Below are positions 62,359 to 64,000 of a stretch of 64,000 bases of DNA, piece by piece. The notes beneath the pieces are model-generated. The model was not told the origin of the DNA and searched no databases. It saw only the letters and a list, made by a program, of their open reading frames with translations. The stretch comes from Lachnospiraceae bacterium (GTDB lineage: Bacteria > Bacillota > Clostridia > Lachnospirales > Lachnospiraceae), in NCBI GenBank assembly GCA_017480195.1, contig JAFVBE010000040.1, positions 34,798-98,797 of the forward strand, given 5' to 3'. Both the position numbers and the translations under genes were made by a program. Every line of letters starts with the position of its first letter. Position 1 is the first letter of the stretch.

Positions 62359-63096
62359 ATGAATGCTATTGAAACGAAAAATTTGACCAAAAAATATAAG
62401 GATAAAACTGCTGTTGACAGGCTTAATCTTACTGTTGGAGAAGGTGAGCTTTTTTCTTTGCTTGGTGTAAACGGTGCAGGAAAAACAACTACAATCAGAA
62501 TGCTATCCTGCCTGTCCACTCCTACTGATGGAGAAGCCTATGTTAATGGAAAAAGCTGTAAGGATAACAAGGATGAAATCAAAAAGATAATAGGTATCTC
62601 ACCACAGGATACTGCTGTTGCAGATAATCTTACAGTTCGAGAAAATCTGGACTTTATGGCTTCTGTCTATTATACCGATAAATCTGTTATTAAAGAAAAG
62701 GTTGATAATATTATCAGTATATTTAATCTCTCGGAGGTTGAAAACCAAAAAGCCAAAACCCTGTCCGGCGGTTGGAAGCGTAAGCTATCCATAGCTATGG
62801 CTTTGATAAGTGAGCCTAAGATTTTATTCCTTGATGAGCCGACACTCGGACTTGATGTGCTTGCAAGGAGAGAGCTCTGGCATGCCATAGAGAGCTTGAA
62901 AGGGAAAATGACAATCATACTTACTACTCATTATATGGAGGAAGCTGAGCACCTGTCAGACCGTATTGCCATTATGATTTCAGGCAAAATCAAAGCCTGC
63001 GGTACAGTCAGTGACTTAGAAAAAATATCCGGTAAGAAGGGACTTGAAGATGCATTTGTAACCATAGCTGAGAGGGGGATGTCAGAAAATGAATAA
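62359..63096 (+). CDS. ABC transporter ATP-binding protein
   Basis: 245 residues of the DrrA/CcmA exporter type. Walker A is GVNGAGKTTTIRMLS, the signature LSGGWKRKLSIAM (usual LSGGxxQR altered to GGWKRK), Walker B KILFLDEPTLGLDVLARREL, and the H-loop TTHYMEEAEHLSDR. Start at 62359 has GAGG 7 nt upstream. It overlaps the permease gene by 8 bp, so the two are translationally coupled. The substrate is unknown; drug, bacteriocin or lipid are possible. Confidence 0.93.
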   Translation: MNAIETKNLTKKYKDKTAVDRLNLTVGEGELFSLLGVNGAGKTTTIRMLSCLSTPTDGEAYVNGKSCKDNKDEIKKIIGISPQDTAVADNLTVRENLDFMASVYYTDKSVIKEKVDNIISIFNLSEVENQKAKTLSGGWKRKLSIAMALISEPKILFLDEPTLGLDVLARRELWHAIESLKGKMTIILTTHYMEEAEHLSDRIAIMISGKIKACGTVSDLEKISGKKGLEDAFVTIAERGMSENE

Positions 63097-63859
63097 GATT
63101 AAAGCTTTTTCATCAAGAAACAGAAAGGAAATACTCCGTGACCCGTTAAGCTACATCTTCTGTCTTGCATTTCCTTTGGTTATGCTTATCATAATGACAG
63201 TTGTAAATTCAAGCATTCCTAAACAAGCCGAAATGACAGTCTTCCGTATAGATAATTTATCGGCAGGAATCGCTGTATTCGGGCAGACCTTTGTAATGCT
63301 CTTTACCGCTCTTACAGTAACTAAGGACAGATCAGGTTCATTTCTTGTAAGAATGTATGCCACGCCTATGAACTCATCTGATTTTACCATAGGTTATATC
63401 CTACCTATGCTTATAATAAGCTTTGCTCAAAACATAATAATATACATAGCATCATTTATTATTTCATTAATAACCGGAGTTGACATGAATGTAGGAGGAA
63501 TGCTTTTATCAATCATAATACTCATTCCCTCTTCTGTTATGTTTATATGCTTTGGACTTTTATTCGGTACATTATTCAACGAAAAATCGGCACCGGGGTT
63601 ATGTTCGATAATCATTTCCATGAGCGGCTTCTTGGGCTGTATATTCTTTGATGCCGATTCAACAGGTGGTGCTATGCTGAAGGTGTGTAAAGCGCTTCCG
63701 TTTTACTATTGTACTAAGTCAGCACGCTCAGGCTTAAAACTTGATTTTGCAAATAGCACATTTGTAATCCCAATCATAATTGTAATTGTATGTGCTGTTG
63801 CTCTCAGTATAATCTCATCCGCAGTATTCAAGTCAAAAATGAAAGCAGACCTCTCGTAA
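63089..63859 (+). CDS. ABC-2 type transporter permease
   Basis: 256 residues with six membrane helices in the ABC-2 pattern. SRNRKEILRDPLSYIFCLAF starts the protein. AVFGQTFVMLFTALTVTKDR, SGSFLVRMYATPMNSSDF and FGLLFGTLFNEKSAPGLCSI are typical. It is the partner of the ATP-binding protein, whose gene end it overlaps by 8 bp. A half-size permease implies a homodimer. A transposase gene begins 62 bp downstream. Confidence 0.92.
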   Translation: MNKIKAFSSRNRKEILRDPLSYIFCLAFPLVMLIIMTVVNSSIPKQAEMTVFRIDNLSAGIAVFGQTFVMLFTALTVTKDRSGSFLVRMYATPMNSSDFTIGYILPMLIISFAQNIIIYIASFIISLITGVDMNVGGMLLSIIILIPSSVMFICFGLLFGTLFNEKSAPGLCSIIISMSGFLGCIFFDADSTGGAMLKVCKALPFYYCTKSARSGLKLDFANSTFVIPIIIVIVCAVALSIISSAVFKSKMKADLS

Positions 63860-63869
63860 TGATATGATA

Positions 63870-64000
63870 CCTCTTAAGTAGACAAGGTAAATAACCAAAA
63901 TCTATTTAAGGGGTATTTTTATGTCTAGAAAATCTAAGTATTCTATAGAGCAACGAGTACAAGCATGTGAAGACTATCGCAATGGAACTCGTAGTTTAGA
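63870..64000 (+). mobile_element. Left part of an IS3-like insertion sequence
   Basis: The sequence after the permease stop includes AAGTAGACAAGGTAAATAAC, which could hold the left inverted repeat, then a transposase start. The exact left end cannot be fixed without the right end, which is outside the window. Confidence 0.55.
63921..64000 (+). CDS. IS3-family OrfA-like transposase, 5' part only
   Basis: The 26 visible codons read MSRKSKYSIEQRVQACEDYR, then NGTRSL. This matches the start of the helix-turn-helix OrfA proteins of IS3/IS150-type elements. AAGGGG lies 8 nt upstream. The gene continues past the right edge. Confidence 0.7.
   Translation, partial: MSRKSKYSIEQRVQACEDYRNGTRSL

Overview
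The window looks like a chromosomal segment of an AT-rich, endospore-forming, anaerobic Firmicute, most probably a Lachnospiraceae gut or rumen bacterium. The evidence is spore genes (spoIIM, spoVAA-spoVAE, ylbJ, an alpha/beta SASP), a DegV protein, a putative group-B-like [FeFe] hydrogenase, a flavin reductase-rubredoxin fusion and a membrane-anchored GH5 cellulase, together with Firmicute gene orders such as nudF-spoIIM-xerD, rsmD-coaD near ylbJ/tmcAL, and alr-mazF. Genus cannot be fixed from the sequence alone. I saw no rRNA, tRNA or CRISPR array.

Layout. 1-8448 (minus) is one uninterrupted reading frame that starts with a type IV prepilin signal, carries about 34 GLUG-like glycine repeats and runs off the left edge: a pilin-like giant surface protein of at least 2816 residues. 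8.7-23 kb holds housekeeping and spore genes: aroE, rpsO, aroC, xerD, spoIIM, nudF, rny, recA with two LexA-like boxes, tmcAL, ylbJ, a coiled-coil protein, coaD, rsmD, a GH5 cellulase and a SASP. 23-31 kb holds degV, flavin reductase-rubredoxin, dtd, an AAA+ ATPase gene broken by a stop codon in its Walker A motif, pyrC, a chorismate mutase, and a YolD/Y-family polymerase pair. 31.4-34.6 kb is the spoVA operon. 34.7-40.8 kb holds a second AAA+ ATPase with a phased repeat array upstream, then yebC, a soluble CBS/CorC protein, mazF without a visible antitoxin, alr and nnrD. 40.9-48 kb holds two lipoproteins, a DUF4428 protein and a three-part signalling locus: a LuxR-type regulator facing a histidine kinase and a degenerate 7TM sensor. 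48-55.4 kb holds a cysteine-synthase-like enzyme, a DUF3810 protein, birA, the hydrogenase and an HD-GYP/GGDEF protein. 55.5-58.8 kb is a three-gene cluster of unknown function. 58.8-64 kb holds acylphosphatase, alkD, a lytic transglycosylase, a repeat-rich 0.87-kb gap, an XRE-AbrB regulator, an ABC exporter and the 5' end of a transposase gene.

The most unusual material is (i) the giant prepilin-like repeat protein; (ii) five long imperfect palindromes of 187-303 bp in intergenic positions, where two share core sequence but not outer arms and two others share termini but not core; (iii) two AAA+ ATPase genes, each preceded by its own regularly spaced repeat array, one of them with a nonsense codon replacing a Walker A glycine; (iv) three 32-bp direct repeats upstream of the LuxR-type regulator; and (v) the unknown zinc-ribbon gene cluster at 55.5-58.8 kb.
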